Below, piece by piece: positions 1-12,949 of a stretch of 64,000 bases of DNA (position 1 is its first letter; the number at the start of each line of letters is the position of its first letter). This DNA is from Pelagibacteraceae bacterium AG-426-L23 (GTDB lineage Bacteria > Pseudomonadota > Alphaproteobacteria > Pelagibacterales > Pelagibacteraceae): NCBI GenBank assembly GCA_003213115.1, contig QCNU01000001.1:1-64000 (forward strand), in the 5' to 3' direction. The notes beneath the pieces were generated by a model. It saw nothing but the letters and a program-made list of their open reading frames with translations. It ran no database searches and was not told the DNA's origin. The position numbers and the translations under genes were made by a program.

Positions 1-2
1 AT

Positions 3-104
3 ATTGGAAACGAATACTCAGATAAGAAAGAAAATTATAACATGAAAGATTTAATCAAACCTGATTTGAAAAATCTTCCTAATGGGAATTATTTCTTTTT
101 TTAG
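3..104 (+). CDS. possible C-terminal end of a gene cut by the window edge
   Basis: An open frame runs from the window edge to a TAG at 102-104, about 33 residues ending in Asn-Tyr-Phe-Phe-Phe. The other two plus-strand frames are closed by stops within about 45 bases. The residue mix (Lys, Asn, Asp, Ile) is like that of the real genes here, but the stretch is too short to recognise a family and it may be chance. If real, it ends directly before the RNA-like region that follows. Confidence 0.25.
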   Translation: MGNEYSDKKENYNMKDLIKPDLKNLPNGNYFFF

Positions 105-106
105 AT

Positions 107-238
107 TTGTACATTCTCAATTCAAATTATTCCCGAATAATGGTACAAAGTTTGAGGCACCTGACAACAGAACGCACCTTCATACTTTGTTGTTTATCCT
201 AATGGTTTTTAGTCGCAGTGGCAATCTTGAGAATTAAA
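107..238 (+). ncRNA. ssrS: possible 6S-like RNA (SsrS)
   Basis: No convincing frame crosses this stretch. Its ends pair: ATTCTCAA at 113-120 is the exact complement of TTGAGAAT at 227-234. Inside, ACAAAGT (145-151) pairs with ACTTTGT (184-190) to make a central hairpin, and ATTATT/AATAAT (126-141) form a short one. The result is a rod with closed ends and an open middle, the general shape of 6S RNA, which binds sigma70 RNA polymerase. The 3' arm GTCGCAGTGGCAATCTTGAG resembles the 3' end of enterobacterial 6S RNA (TGCGGCGGCATCTCGGAG) as I remember it. At about 130 nt it is shorter than usual, so it could be another structured RNA. The strand is inferred from that 3'-end likeness. Confidence 0.5.
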
Positions 239-267
239 TAATTAAACTTTTGAACTACATTGTAGTT

Positions 268-696
268 ATGAAAAGAATAATTTTAATAATTACATTTATT
301 TTGCTTTTTGTTAACCCTGCTCGCAGCGCAGACCAAAATATAGATATGCTTAACAAGTCTGGAAGAGAAATTAATGTTTACTCGAAAAAAATTGTTAATA
401 TAGAAGTAGGTGATACAGTTTTTTGGAAATCAGTAAACCCTGGCCATAATGTAGAATTTATAAAGGGTGGCGTTCCTGAGGGAGTAGAAAAATTTAAAAC
501 TACTTATAGTAAAGATACCAAGTATACATTTAAAATTCCTGGGATATACGCATATTGGTGTACGCCGCACAAAAGCATGGGAATGATAGGTTTCGTGATA
601 GTAGGTAACGATAAGTCTAATTTGGAAGCAATCAAAAAAATTAAATTCTACGGCAAATCAAAAAAAATTGCTGAAAATCTAATTAATTCTTTATAA
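268..696 (+). CDS. pseudoazurin-like cupredoxin
   Basis: This is a small secreted blue copper protein that should carry electrons in the periplasm. A signal peptide (Met-Lys-Arg, then a hydrophobic core, ending near Ala-Arg-Ser-Ala) is followed by one cupredoxin domain. The copper ligands are visible: the His of GHNVEFI, and the Cys, His and Met of WCTPHKSMGM. The Glu-Gly-Val-Glu-Lys-Phe-Lys stretch is also as in pseudoazurins. I chose the ATG at 268 because it gives a normal signal peptide; a TTG at 250 would add six residues. A copper carrier could take electrons from the cytochrome bc1 complex encoded at 59-62 kb, but that link is inference. The family call is fairly sure; the electron partner is unknown. 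Confidence 0.85.
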   Translation: MKRIILIITFILLFVNPARSADQNIDMLNKSGREINVYSKKIVNIEVGDTVFWKSVNPGHNVEFIKGGVPEGVEKFKTTYSKDTKYTFKIPGIYAYWCTPHKSMGMIGFVIVGNDKSNLEAIKKIKFYGKSKKIAENLINSL

Positions 697-734
697 ATTT
701 TATTTAAGATTATACGCCTAGCAAAAAACTCTCC

Positions 735-1415
735 TTAATATTTATATATAATCTTTAGAATTTTTTTTAATTCTAGTTCAGTTGTACTTGCCATTATATC
801 GAAAAGAATAATTCTTAAGACATCTTTGTAATGTTGATAATTTTTTTCATTTCCAATTTTGATAAATTGCATATTTGATAGCTTAACCTCAGAAGGCATA
901 GGAAGTGTAGAAACTTTTATAAAAGCTTTGGCGCCAGTTATTTTAGCTTTTAATATTAAAAAATTTATATCTCTCCTTTTTTCTGGCCAAATTTTATCTG
1001 GGGAATTTTCATTAATTTTTTTTGCCAATCCAATGTTATCTTCAAAAATTTTTGATAAATTAGTATTATCTGTTTTGGTTTTATTGTTTTCAAAAATATC
1101 AAGAAAGAACCTAGGATTTTCAATTATTAAGCTTTGAACAATAATTAAGTTACTAAAAAAAAGTGAGTTTAATTCAAAAACAATAGTCACTTTGTCTGAC
1201 TCAAAAATATTATCATAGAAAAGATTCTTTGAATTTTTTAATTTAATTCCACTGATTTCTATTTTATTTGGATAGTCTATATCAAATTTATCAAAAACTA
1301 ATTCTCTTTCGGTCCATTTTGAAAATTTGTATGAATAATAATATGATATTAATTGTTTATTAAAAATTAAGATTAGAACGAATAGTAAAAAAAAAAGTTT
1401 AATAACTTTTAACAT
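735..1415 (-). CDS. membrane-anchored protein, possibly AsmA-like
   Basis: I do not recognise this gene firmly. The 226-residue product has one N-terminal membrane segment (about residues 5-25) and a body of alternating beta-type stretches. Phrases such as 'ISGIKLKNSKN', 'VQSLIIENPRFFLDI' and 'ITGAKAFIKVS' look like AsmA/DUF748-type proteins, which lie in the periplasm anchored to the inner membrane and are linked to lipid transport or envelope upkeep. No catalytic residues are evident. The C-terminus is short for AsmA proteins, so this may be a minimal relative. It lies downstream of the MazG-like gene and the small peptide gene on the same strand and could share their transcript. Confidence 0.55.
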   Translation of the reverse strand: MLKVIKLFFLLFVLILIFNKQLISYYYSYKFSKWTERELVFDKFDIDYPNKIEISGIKLKNSKNLFYDNIFESDKVTIVFELNSLFFSNLIIVQSLIIENPRFFLDIFENNKTKTDNTNLSKIFEDNIGLAKKINENSPDKIWPEKRRDINFLILKAKITGAKAFIKVSTLPMPSEVKLSNMQFIKIGNEKNYQHYKDVLRIILFDIMASTTELELKKILKIIYKY

Positions 1416-1464
1416 TACAGGAAATTATATAAGCTTCAAAGGCACTTGAAAATAGATCCTCTAT

Positions 1465-1545
1465 TTAAAAAAGATATTTATCACCTAGGTATAAAACAAG
1501 GCCTAAAGCTATACCAAGAAGTATCCAGTAATAATATTCTTTCAT
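1465..1545 (-). CDS. 26-residue single-span membrane peptide
   Basis: This is a short frame of 26 codons. Its ATG (1545-1543) shares a base with the TAA of the upstream MazG-like gene (TAATG arrangement), a classic sign of coupled translation. The product starts Met-Lys-Glu-Tyr-Tyr-Tyr-Trp, runs through about 15 hydrophobic residues (ILLGIALGLVLYLG) and ends Asp-Lys-Tyr-Leu-Phe, as expected for one membrane helix with charged ends. I know no named family for it. The start/stop overlap and the clean helix are what support it; length alone would not. It may be a regulator or assembly peptide, or a chance frame. Confidence 0.45.
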   Translation of the reverse strand: MKEYYYWILLGIALGLVLYLGDKYLF

Positions 1546-1916
1546 TATCTCAAAAGCTTTCCTAGATCAGGCTCAAAAAAATTAGGACCCTTCATAACCT
1601 TTCCTTGTTCATTGTAAATAGGCTTGCCATCTTTACCTAGTTTACTCATGTTAGAATTTTGAACTTCTGTAAAACACTTATCTAAATCTATACCAAATGC
1701 ATGTCCTGCTCCATAGGTCACGTAAAGAATGTCAGTTAACGCATCTGCTACATCTGTTATATTTTTTTTATCTATAGCTTCTTTTAATTCTTTTAGTTCC
1801 TCGTCAATTAAGTCATACCTCAATTTTACAATCTTCTCATTGGGGTATTCAGGTTTATTTTTTACTTCTTGACCAAAAGTTTGCATAAATATTTTAACAC
1901 TTTCAAAATTGCTCAT
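1545..1916 (-). CDS. MazG-type nucleoside triphosphate pyrophosphohydrolase
   Basis: A 123-residue cytoplasmic protein of the all-alpha NTP pyrophosphohydrolase superfamily (MazG / HisE / dimeric dUTPase-like). The metal-binding helices show as YDLIDEELKELKEAI (E-E-x-x-E pattern) and DVADALTDILYVTYG (D-x-x-D pattern). Family members hydrolyse NTPs or phosphoribosyl-ATP to the monophosphate and PPi, often to clear damaged nucleotides. It is not a clear HisE, since no his genes are nearby and the C-terminal 'FFEPDLGKLL' tail is typical of stand-alone MazG-like proteins. Its stop codon overlaps the start of the small peptide gene. It is divergent from fumC, with about 60 bases between them. Confidence 0.75.
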   Translation of the reverse strand: MSNFESVKIFMQTFGQEVKNKPEYPNEKIVKLRYDLIDEELKELKEAIDKKNITDVADALTDILYVTYGAGHAFGIDLDKCFTEVQNSNMSKLGKDGKPIYNEQGKVMKGPNFFEPDLGKLLR

Positions 1917-1934
1917 TTTGTCTCCAATTGTAAT

Positions 1935-1963
1935 TTGTTTTAATTCTAATCAGGGTGTATTAT
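1935..1963 (+). promoter_or_regulatory. candidate sigma70 promoter of fumC
   Basis: TTGTTT (1935-1940) and TATTAT (1958-1963) are 17 bases apart. Transcription would start near 1970, about ten bases before the ATG at 1979. That also argues against the upstream GTG at 1955 as the fumC start. Confidence 0.4.
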
Positions 1964-1978
1964 ATATTAGAATCACTA

Positions 1979-3367
1979 ATGAAATACAGAACTGAATTTG
2001 ATAGCCTAGGTAAAATTAAAGTGCCTGGTGATAAGTATTGGGGAGCTTCAACTCAAAGATCTAATAAATATTTTGATATTGGCGATTTTTTAGTAAGACC
2101 TATATTAATTCAATCTATCGCCATTGTAAAAAAAGCTGCAGCTATAGTTAATGCAAAAAATAAAGATTTAGACAAAAAGATAAGTAAATACATAATAAAA
2201 GCGGCAGATGAAATAATTAAAGGTAAACATAAAGAAAACTTTCCTTTAAAGGTTTGGCAAACTGGTTCGGGAACTCAAACGAATATGAATGTTAATGAGG
2301 TAATAGCTAACAGAGCAATTCAGATGATGGGCGGTAAAATGGGAACCAAAAAGCCAGTTCATCCAAACGATCATGTAAATAAATCTCAATCAACTAATGA
2401 TGTATTTCCTACGGGTATGCATATTGCAATAGCTCTAAAAGCTAATAAAAAATTGTTGCCCTCGCTAAAACTGTTAGAAAAAGAACTTAAAAAAAAAGTA
2501 AAACAATTTAAAAAAATTGTTAAAATTGGAAGAACCCATTTGCAAGATGCTACACCATTAACTTTGGGCCAAGAGTTTTCAGGCTATCACTCACAACTTA
2601 AAAAATGTATTGAAAGAATTGAAGGAGCTTTAGAGGAAATATATTGTTTAGCGCAAGGAGGCACAGCTGTTGGGACAGGTTTAAATACAAAGAAAAATTT
2701 TGATAAAAAGATTGTTAAGGAAATTAGAAGAATAACGAAGCTACCTTTTAAAATTGCACCAAATAAATTTGCTGCCTTAGCAGCACATGATTCAATTGTA
2801 AATTTTTCCGGCACTATGAACACGACTGCGGTGTGTTTAATGAAGATTGCTAATGATATTAGGTTTCTTGGATCAGGTCCTAGAGCTGGTTACGGAGAAT
2901 TAATACTTCCTGAAAATGAGCCTGGATCTTCCATAATGCCAGGAAAAATAAATCCAACTCAATGTGAGGCAGTAACAATGGTTTGCGTAAAGGTAATTGG
3001 TAACCACAATGGAATAACAATGGCTGGTTCTCATGGACATTTCGAATTAAATGTTTTTAAACCCTTGATTATCCATAATATACTTCAATCAATTAATATC
3101 ATGTCAGACTCTTCTAAGGCTTTTGCTAAATATTGCATAAAAGGCATTGAGGCAGATAAAAAAAGAATTAAGTCTTTGTTGGATAATTCTCTTATGCTAG
3201 TAACAGCATTATCACCTAAGATTGGATACGATAAAGCAGCTCAAATCGCAAAAGCTGCTCACAAAAACGGAACTACTTTAAAACATGAGGTAATAAAATC
3301 TAAGGTGCTTACTGAAAAAGAGTACAACAAGATAATGAACCCAATGTTAATGACAAAGCCAAAGTAA
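1979..3367 (+). CDS. fumC: class II fumarate hydratase
   Basis: This enzyme interconverts fumarate and malate in the TCA cycle; it is the iron-free, heat-stable class. The product of about 462 residues matches the usual FumC length. It has the superfamily signature [16 protein letters not shown], the substrate-binding stretch [12 protein letters not shown], the [18 protein letters not shown] loop and the [17 protein letters not shown] region with the catalytic His. The ATG at 1979 gives the standard start [11 protein letters not shown]; a GTG at 1955 lies inside the likely promoter. It stands alone on the plus strand, with a 64-base gap before uvrD. Confidence 0.95.
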   Translation: MKYRTEFDSLGKIKVPGDKYWGASTQRSNKYFDIGDFLVRPILIQSIAIVKKAAAIVNAKNKDLDKKISKYIIKAADEIIKGKHKENFPLKVWQTGSGTQTNMNVNEVIANRAIQMMGGKMGTKKPVHPNDHVNKSQSTNDVFPTGMHIAIALKANKKLLPSLKLLEKELKKKVKQFKKIVKIGRTHLQDATPLTLGQEFSGYHSQLKKCIERIEGALEEIYCLAQGGTAVGTGLNTKKNFDKKIVKEIRRITKLPFKIAPNKFAALAAHDSIVNFSGTMNTTAVCLMKIANDIRFLGSGPRAGYGELILPENEPGSSIMPGKINPTQCEAVTMVCVKVIGNHNGITMAGSHGHFELNVFKPLIIHNILQSINIMSDSSKAFAKYCIKGIEADKKRIKSLLDNSLMLVTALSPKIGYDKAAQIAKAAHKNGTTLKHEVIKSKVLTEKEYNKIMNPMLMTKPK

Positions 3368-3388
3368 TTAACATTAGGTAAACTCGAT

Positions 3389-3416
3389 TTAAGATCTCAT
3401 AAAAATGAAGTATAAT
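3389..3416 (+). promoter_or_regulatory. candidate sigma70 promoter of uvrD-pepP
   Basis: A perfect TATAAT lies at 3411-3416, with TTAAGA (3389-3394) 16 bases upstream. Transcription would begin about ten bases before the uvrD ATG at 3432. The -35 is weak (four of six). Confidence 0.45.
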
Positions 3417-3431
3417 TATTAAAATCATTTT

Positions 3432-5461
3432 ATGAAGTCAGAAGAATTACTAAAAAATTTAAACGAAGAGCAAAAAAAAGCTGTTCTTAGCACTGAAGGT
3501 CCTAACCTAGTTGTAGCCGGTGCTGGATCAGGTAAAACCAAAGTTTTAACCACAAGATTGGCTTATATAATTAATCAAAAAAAAGCATGGTCGAATCAAA
3601 TACTCTGTGTAACCTTTACTAATAAAGCAGCAAAAGAAATGCAAAATAGGGTTTTAGGTTATTTGAAAGAAAAATCTAACTCTGTACCTTGGCTTGGAAC
3701 CTTTCATTCAATAAGTGTAAAATTTTTGCGAAGACACGCAGAAGCTTTGGGGCTTAAAAGTAATTTTACAATATTAGATACAGATGATCAAAAAAAATTA
3801 ATAAAAAAAATTTGTACCGCTGAAAATATAGATGCTAAAAAAATTTCTCCTCAATTTATAATAGCTTTTATAGATCAATGGAAGAATAAAGGATTTTTAC
3901 CAAAAGATGTTAGCGTTAAAAAAAGTAACCTATTAGAAAAATCAATATTAAGGGTTTATAAAATTTATCAAACTAAAATTAAAGATTTGAATGCTTGTGA
4001 TTTTGGTGATCTTCTTCTTTATTGTGTAAAACTTTTTGAAGAACATAAAGATATAAGAGATATTTATAGAAAAAACTTTAAATATATTCTAGTCGATGAA
4101 TATCAAGACACAAACTTCATACAAAATAAATGGCTAAATCTTCTTGTTAATGAGAAAAAAAATATATGCTGTGTTGGTGATGATGATCAGTCGATCTATA
4201 GTTGGAGGGGTGCTGAAATTAAAAATTTTCTTACCTTCGATAAAATTTATGATAATTGCAAAATATTCAAACTCGAACAAAACTACAGATCAACTAAAAA
4301 TATTCTTGCTACAGCTTCGTCTATTATTTCAAACAATGATAAAAGACTGGGAAAAACATTATGGTCATCCAGTGATCAAGGAGAGTTAGTAAAATTAAAT
4401 TGTTACCAAAATGGCAAAGAAGAAGCTGAAGGAATATCAGATTCAATTGAACATAATTTAAAAAAAAAATATTCATTAAATAATATTAGTATTTTAGTTA
4501 GAGCTATTTACCAAACAAGAGAATTTGAAGAAAGATTTTTAAAGGTTGGAATAGGTTATAGAGTTCTTGGAGGAATAAAATTTTATGAGAGAGCTGAAAT
4601 TAAAGATGCAATTTCTTATCTTAGAATAATTAATCAAAAATTTGATGATTTGGCTTTGGAAAGAGCTATTGGTACTCCTCGTAAAGGAGTTGGAGAAAGC
4701 AGCATAAATCAATTGTATACGTTTGCTAGTAAAAATAAGTTGTGCCTTGAGGATTCCATTATAAAAAATATTGAACTAAATCTATTAAAACCCAAGATTA
4801 AAGCTAGTTTATCTCAATTCTTAAACTTGGTTAAAAAATGGAGAACAGACTTAAAAACAAAAAAACATTATGATTTGTTAAAATTAGTTCTAGATGAGTC
4901 TGGATATTCTCAGATGTTAAAAAATAAAAAAGACCTAGAAAATGAAAACAGATTAGAAAATTTAAAAGAACTTTTAAGAGCTATGCAGGATTATGATAAT
5001 CTTCAAAGTTTTCTAGAGCATGTCGCACTCGCAACATCGATTGATCAAGAATGGGAAGGTGAAAAAATTAATTTAATGACTATGCATGCAGCTAAAGGAT
5101 TAGAATTTGATGTAGTTTTTTTACCAGGTTGGGAAGAGGGACTTTTTCCACATCAAAAGTCGCTTGAAGAAAAAGGAGATTTTGCTTTAGAAGAAGAAAG
5201 AAGATTGGCGTATGTGGGAGTAACAAGAGCAAAAAAAGAAGCATTCATATCGTTTGCCATGAGAAGAGCTTATCATGGTGATTGGATGGATGCTCTACCT
5301 TCAAGATTTGTGAATGAGATCCCAGAGGATAATGTAGAAAAAAATGAGGAAACTTTAAAAGAAGTAAGGAATGACTTTGATTTTAACCAAGACCAAGATT
5401 TTGAGTCAAATGAGGGATATCGTAGTCCCGGTTGGGAAAGATTAAAAAAAAAATTACTTAA

Positions 5462-5465
<4 letters not shown>
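3432..5465 (+). CDS. uvrD: UvrD/PcrA-type superfamily 1 DNA helicase
   Basis: A 3'-5' DNA helicase used in nucleotide excision and mismatch repair and in clearing replication blocks. All SF1A motifs are readable in order: Walker A VAGAGSGKTKVLTTR, TFTNKAAKEM, Walker B LVDEYQDTN, GDDDQSIYSWRGA, QNYRST, MTMHAAKGLEFDVVFLPG and YVGVTRAK. At 677 residues it is a little shorter than E. coli UvrD (720), with a short acidic, Asn-rich C-terminal tail. Excision-repair partners uvrB and uvrC are at 44-49 kb. Its last four bases (ATGA) overlap the start of the aminopeptidase gene, so the two are probably co-translated. UvrD, PcrA and Rep are hard to separate by motif alone. Confidence 0.93.
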
Positions 5466-10037
<4,572 letters not shown>

Positions 10038-10082
10038 AATTAAACATATCAAAAAAAATTAATTAGGTAAATTTTTAGATTA

Positions 10083-11006
10083 TTAGACACCCATAGCAAA
10101 AGCTCTTTTGTTCAAGCTCTGTTTGTGGCTTTTGCCATCATCTGAAAAACTTTCTAGACTCCAATTACTTTTATCAGCAAAAAACTTTCTTAAAAGTGTA
10201 TTTGTAAGTAAATGACCGCCTTGAGAAGTTTTTATATGACCGAAAATTCTATATCCTGAAAGCATAATATCACCTAAACAATCTAATATTTTATGTTCAA
10301 CAAACTCATGTCTGCTTCTAAGTCCATCTTCATTTAAAATTTTATCACCTTGTACAACGATTGCATTGTCTAGGGACCCGCCTTGGGCTAATCCTTTGCT
10401 TTTTATAAAATCAATATCTTCATACAAACAAAAAGTCCTTGCATTATATATTGGTGTCAGATTCCCTTCACTCAGTTTAAATTCTTTTCTCCTAGTTCTG
10501 ATCAAAGGATTATTAAAAACAATCTCAAAATCAATAATTAAATCTCTGTCTAACGGTTCAATAGAAATATATTTTGGTCCATCTTTAATTTCTATTTTTT
10601 TTAGCACTTTAATAAATTTTCTCGGCTTATTTTGCTCTTTTATACCTGAACTTTTAATTGCCTCAACAAAGTCAAAAGCTGACCCATCCATAATAGGAAT
10701 CTCAGGCGCATCTATTTCTACTAAAGCATTGTCTATTCCTTCGCCATAAAAAGCTGCCATTAAGTGTTCAATTGTAGAGACAGAAATTCCATCAGAGTTT
10801 TTTAATTTAGTACACAAAACTGGTTCAATAACATTATCAAATTTTGCTTTAATAATATTGTTACCATCTAGGTCTACTCTTTTAAAAATAATGCCAGTAT
10901 TGGGATCAGCGGGTTTAACTACAAGATTTACTTTGACTCCATTATGCAAACCTATACCTTGAAGCTCTATAGTTTCATTAATAGTTTTTTGAGAATAATT
11001 TTGCAT
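10083..11006 (-). CDS. lpxC: UDP-3-O-acyl-N-acetylglucosamine deacetylase
   Basis: LpxC is the zinc enzyme of the first committed step of lipid A synthesis. The 307-residue protein is standard length. Zinc ligands are in STIEHLMAAFYG and VEHKILDCLGD, and GKSHKQSLN contains the catalytic His near the end. The N-terminus (QKTINETIELQGIGLHNG) is typical. It follows ftsA after 69 bases, the largest gap inside this long minus-strand run, so it may have its own promoter; a TATAAA lies about 12 bases before the ATG but its -35 is poor. Presence of lpxC shows that the organism makes lipid A. Confidence 0.95.
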   Translation of the reverse strand: MQNYSQKTINETIELQGIGLHNGVKVNLVVKPADPNTGIIFKRVDLDGNNIIKAKFDNVIEPVLCTKLKNSDGISVSTIEHLMAAFYGEGIDNALVEIDAPEIPIMDGSAFDFVEAIKSSGIKEQNKPRKFIKVLKKIEIKDGPKYISIEPLDRDLIIDFEIVFNNPLIRTRRKEFKLSEGNLTPIYNARTFCLYEDIDFIKSKGLAQGGSLDNAIVVQGDKILNEDGLRSRHEFVEHKILDCLGDIMLSGYRIFGHIKTSQGGHLLTNTLLRKFFADKSNWSLESFSDDGKSHKQSLNKRAFAMGV

Positions 11007-11075
11007 AAACTTTTATACAAAACCCTTTTTGACACTTGAAAACAACTAATGTTTCAAAAAAATACAAAATTAGTT

Positions 11076-12275
11076 TTAACCAAAAATAGTATTAAAAATT
11101 CTTGAAATTATTGACTTTTTAGTTTGAATAATAGGTATAGCTTCTCTCTCCCAACCCTTACCAATAAGTTCAGCAGACCCTATGCATGCTCCAAGGTTTT
11201 CGTCTTTATCAAGTTTATCAAAAAAAACTTTTTTGTTTTTTGGGAATTTACTTGCAAAACTTTTCTTAAAATTTTTAAACATATTTTCATCCTCAAAAAA
11301 AAGATAAATATCAATATTTTCATCCTTTAAATATTTTAAGTTAACATTTTTTGAAAAAATTAAATTTATAATTTCCTCTATTCTTGCTGAAATTATCTCA
11401 TCTAAGTGGCTTAAGCTAATTTTTCTAAATTTATCACCTTGAAAAAAATTTTCATCTAAATAATCATTTTCTTTTTCATTTAAGTTTTCAAAAGATATAT
11501 TTTTGAAAATATTTTTAACAATATTAGGATTAAGAGAGCAAACTTTTTCAACATCAGACATTATAATATCACTTCCAAAAGAAAAATTATCAGAATAAAT
11601 AAAAGATAAATTTTTGAAGATTGAAATTTTACTTCTTTTTTTATTTATATTTATAATTCCTATAGATTTAGAAATCCTTTTTTTGTTAATCAAGTTTATA
11701 CCATCTGCAAAATTTTTAAAAACTACTCTTTCAATGTTAATGTGGCAGTTATTAAAAATTAATTTTAAATTTTTTAAATCATTTTTTGGTAACAAAAAAA
11801 AGGTTAAATGTTGATTATAAAACTCTCCATATAAACCAATAGGTATTTTCTCGATATTATTTTTATCTAAAACAAATTTTGAATTAAATAAATGTATTAA
11901 AGATTCATTGGGTTGATTATCTAAAATAATCTTTTTTATATCATTTAATATAAAAGAAATATCGTCATCGGTAACTTGAGAGCCTAATAAATTTTTATAA
12001 CCTGAAACATTTATGCATTTGTATGTATTTTGATCGCTAATTATTGTAGCACTTTTAAAAGTAAAACTTATTTTATTTTCTATCAAGTTCAGAATTTCTT
12101 TGATAATTTTTGATATGTTTATTAAGTCAATAACTTTACCATCAGAGATACCTTCAGATTTTACTGTCTCGGAATGAACAATTTTAAAGTCAAAATTTTC
12201 GTCATACTTAACAACTAGAAAATTAAAATTTTTATCATTAATTTCAACAAATAAGTAAGGTTGGTCAATTTCCAT
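11076..12275 (-). CDS. ftsA: cell-division protein FtsA, divergent, nucleotide-binding motifs not visible
   Basis: FtsA is the actin-like protein that tethers FtsZ to the membrane. Position after ftsQ and features support the call: the 'ISDGKVIDLINISKIIKEIL' helix, a 1C domain with 'INVSGYKNLLGSQVTDDDI', 'DLKNLKLIFNNCHINIERVVFKNFADG', and a C-terminal amphipathic helix (SIISRIFNTIFG) like the FtsA membrane-targeting sequence. The actin-fold sites are degraded. The first phosphate loop (usually D-I-G-T) reads EINDKN at 11-16, the second (usually D-I-G-G-G-T) reads ININKKR at 208-214, and no T-G-G-G adenosine motif is seen near 321-333. It probably no longer binds ATP in the normal way. Length of 399 residues is near normal. 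Confidence 0.85.
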   Translation of the reverse strand: MEIDQPYLFVEINDKNFNFLVVKYDENFDFKIVHSETVKSEGISDGKVIDLINISKIIKEILNLIENKISFTFKSATIISDQNTYKCINVSGYKNLLGSQVTDDDISFILNDIKKIILDNQPNESLIHLFNSKFVLDKNNIEKIPIGLYGEFYNQHLTFFLLPKNDLKNLKLIFNNCHINIERVVFKNFADGINLINKKRISKSIGIININKKRSKISIFKNLSFIYSDNFSFGSDIIMSDVEKVCSLNPNIVKNIFKNISFENLNEKENDYLDENFFQGDKFRKISLSHLDEIISARIEEIINLIFSKNVNLKYLKDENIDIYLFFEDENMFKNFKKSFASKFPKNKKVFFDKLDKDENLGACIGSAELIGKGWEREAIPIIQTKKSIISRIFNTIFG

Positions 12276-12280
12276 AAAAT

Positions 12281-12949
12281 TTAATTTAAGATTAATTGAT
12301 TTTTTATTCTGTAATCAAAAATTTTATATTTTTCAAAATCATCATCATTATATACCAAAAGAAATTTCTGTAAAATGTCTCGATAGTTTTCTTTCGGTAA
12401 TTTGACAATTATTTCATTTTTTAAAATTATATCCCACCTTCCAATATCCAAATAATGTAAGCTCTCAATTTCATTAATAGGAAAATTAATTTTTTTTAAA
12501 TCATCAAAGAAACTTTTAAATTTAATTTTTTTACCAAAAACAATTGGTAGGTTTGAAAATTCTTGTAATTCAATGTAATTTATCACTTTGCCTTTTTCAG
12601 ATATAAAAAGTCTTTTTTTACCATCCATGTAAATAGCTACTGGCTTTTTCTCATTAATTATTATTTCAAGGGTTTGTGGATAAATTTTTTTTATCTTAAA
12701 ACTTGATACAAAATCAAATTTCATTATTGTAAATTTTATTTTGTCCTTATCTATTAAAAGAATATTTTTTCCTATTAAATAAGATAAATTTTCAATAAGT
12801 AATCTTTCGTCTATAATTTTAGTATTCTTAACCTTAATGCTCTTAATTGGTAATACTAAACTTTTTGTTTCATTTTCATTCTTCGGGACATAAGTGGAAA
12901 AAATTAACAATAAAAAAAATAAAAATGTAAATTTAAATGACTTGCTCAT
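12281..12949 (-). CDS. ftsQ: cell-division protein FtsQ
   Basis: FtsQ is a bitopic divisome protein that joins early and late division proteins (FtsB/FtsL). The 222-residue product has a short cytoplasmic N-terminus, one membrane span (about residues 7-21), a POTRA domain starting 'IKSIKVKNTKIIDERLLIENL' and a beta domain containing 'IIINEKKPVAIYMDGKKRLFI'. Sequence identity to well-known FtsQ proteins is low, and the call leans on the POTRA pattern and on its place between ddl and ftsA, the normal order. Its first bases overlap the end of ddl (ATGA type) and ftsA starts five bases after it. Confidence 0.85.
   Translation of the reverse strand: MSKSFKFTFLFFLLLIFSTYVPKNENETKSLVLPIKSIKVKNTKIIDERLLIENLSYLIGKNILLIDKDKIKFTIMKFDFVSSFKIKKIYPQTLEIIINEKKPVAIYMDGKKRLFISEKGKVINYIELQEFSNLPIVFGKKIKFKSFFDDLKKINFPINEIESLHYLDIGRWDIILKNEIIVKLPKENYRDILQKFLLVYNDDDFEKYKIFDYRIKNQLILN

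Noticed and set aside
859-1137. 92-codon plus-strand frame inside the AsmA-like gene
   Set aside because: Shadow of the longer minus-strand gene, which has a good membrane anchor and fits the strand of its neighbours.
11044-11075. Hairpin after ftsA (AACTAAT-N18-ATTAGTT) as an operon terminator
   Set aside because: The stem has just one G-C pair and an 18-base loop, with no T run of use; too weak to call a terminator.
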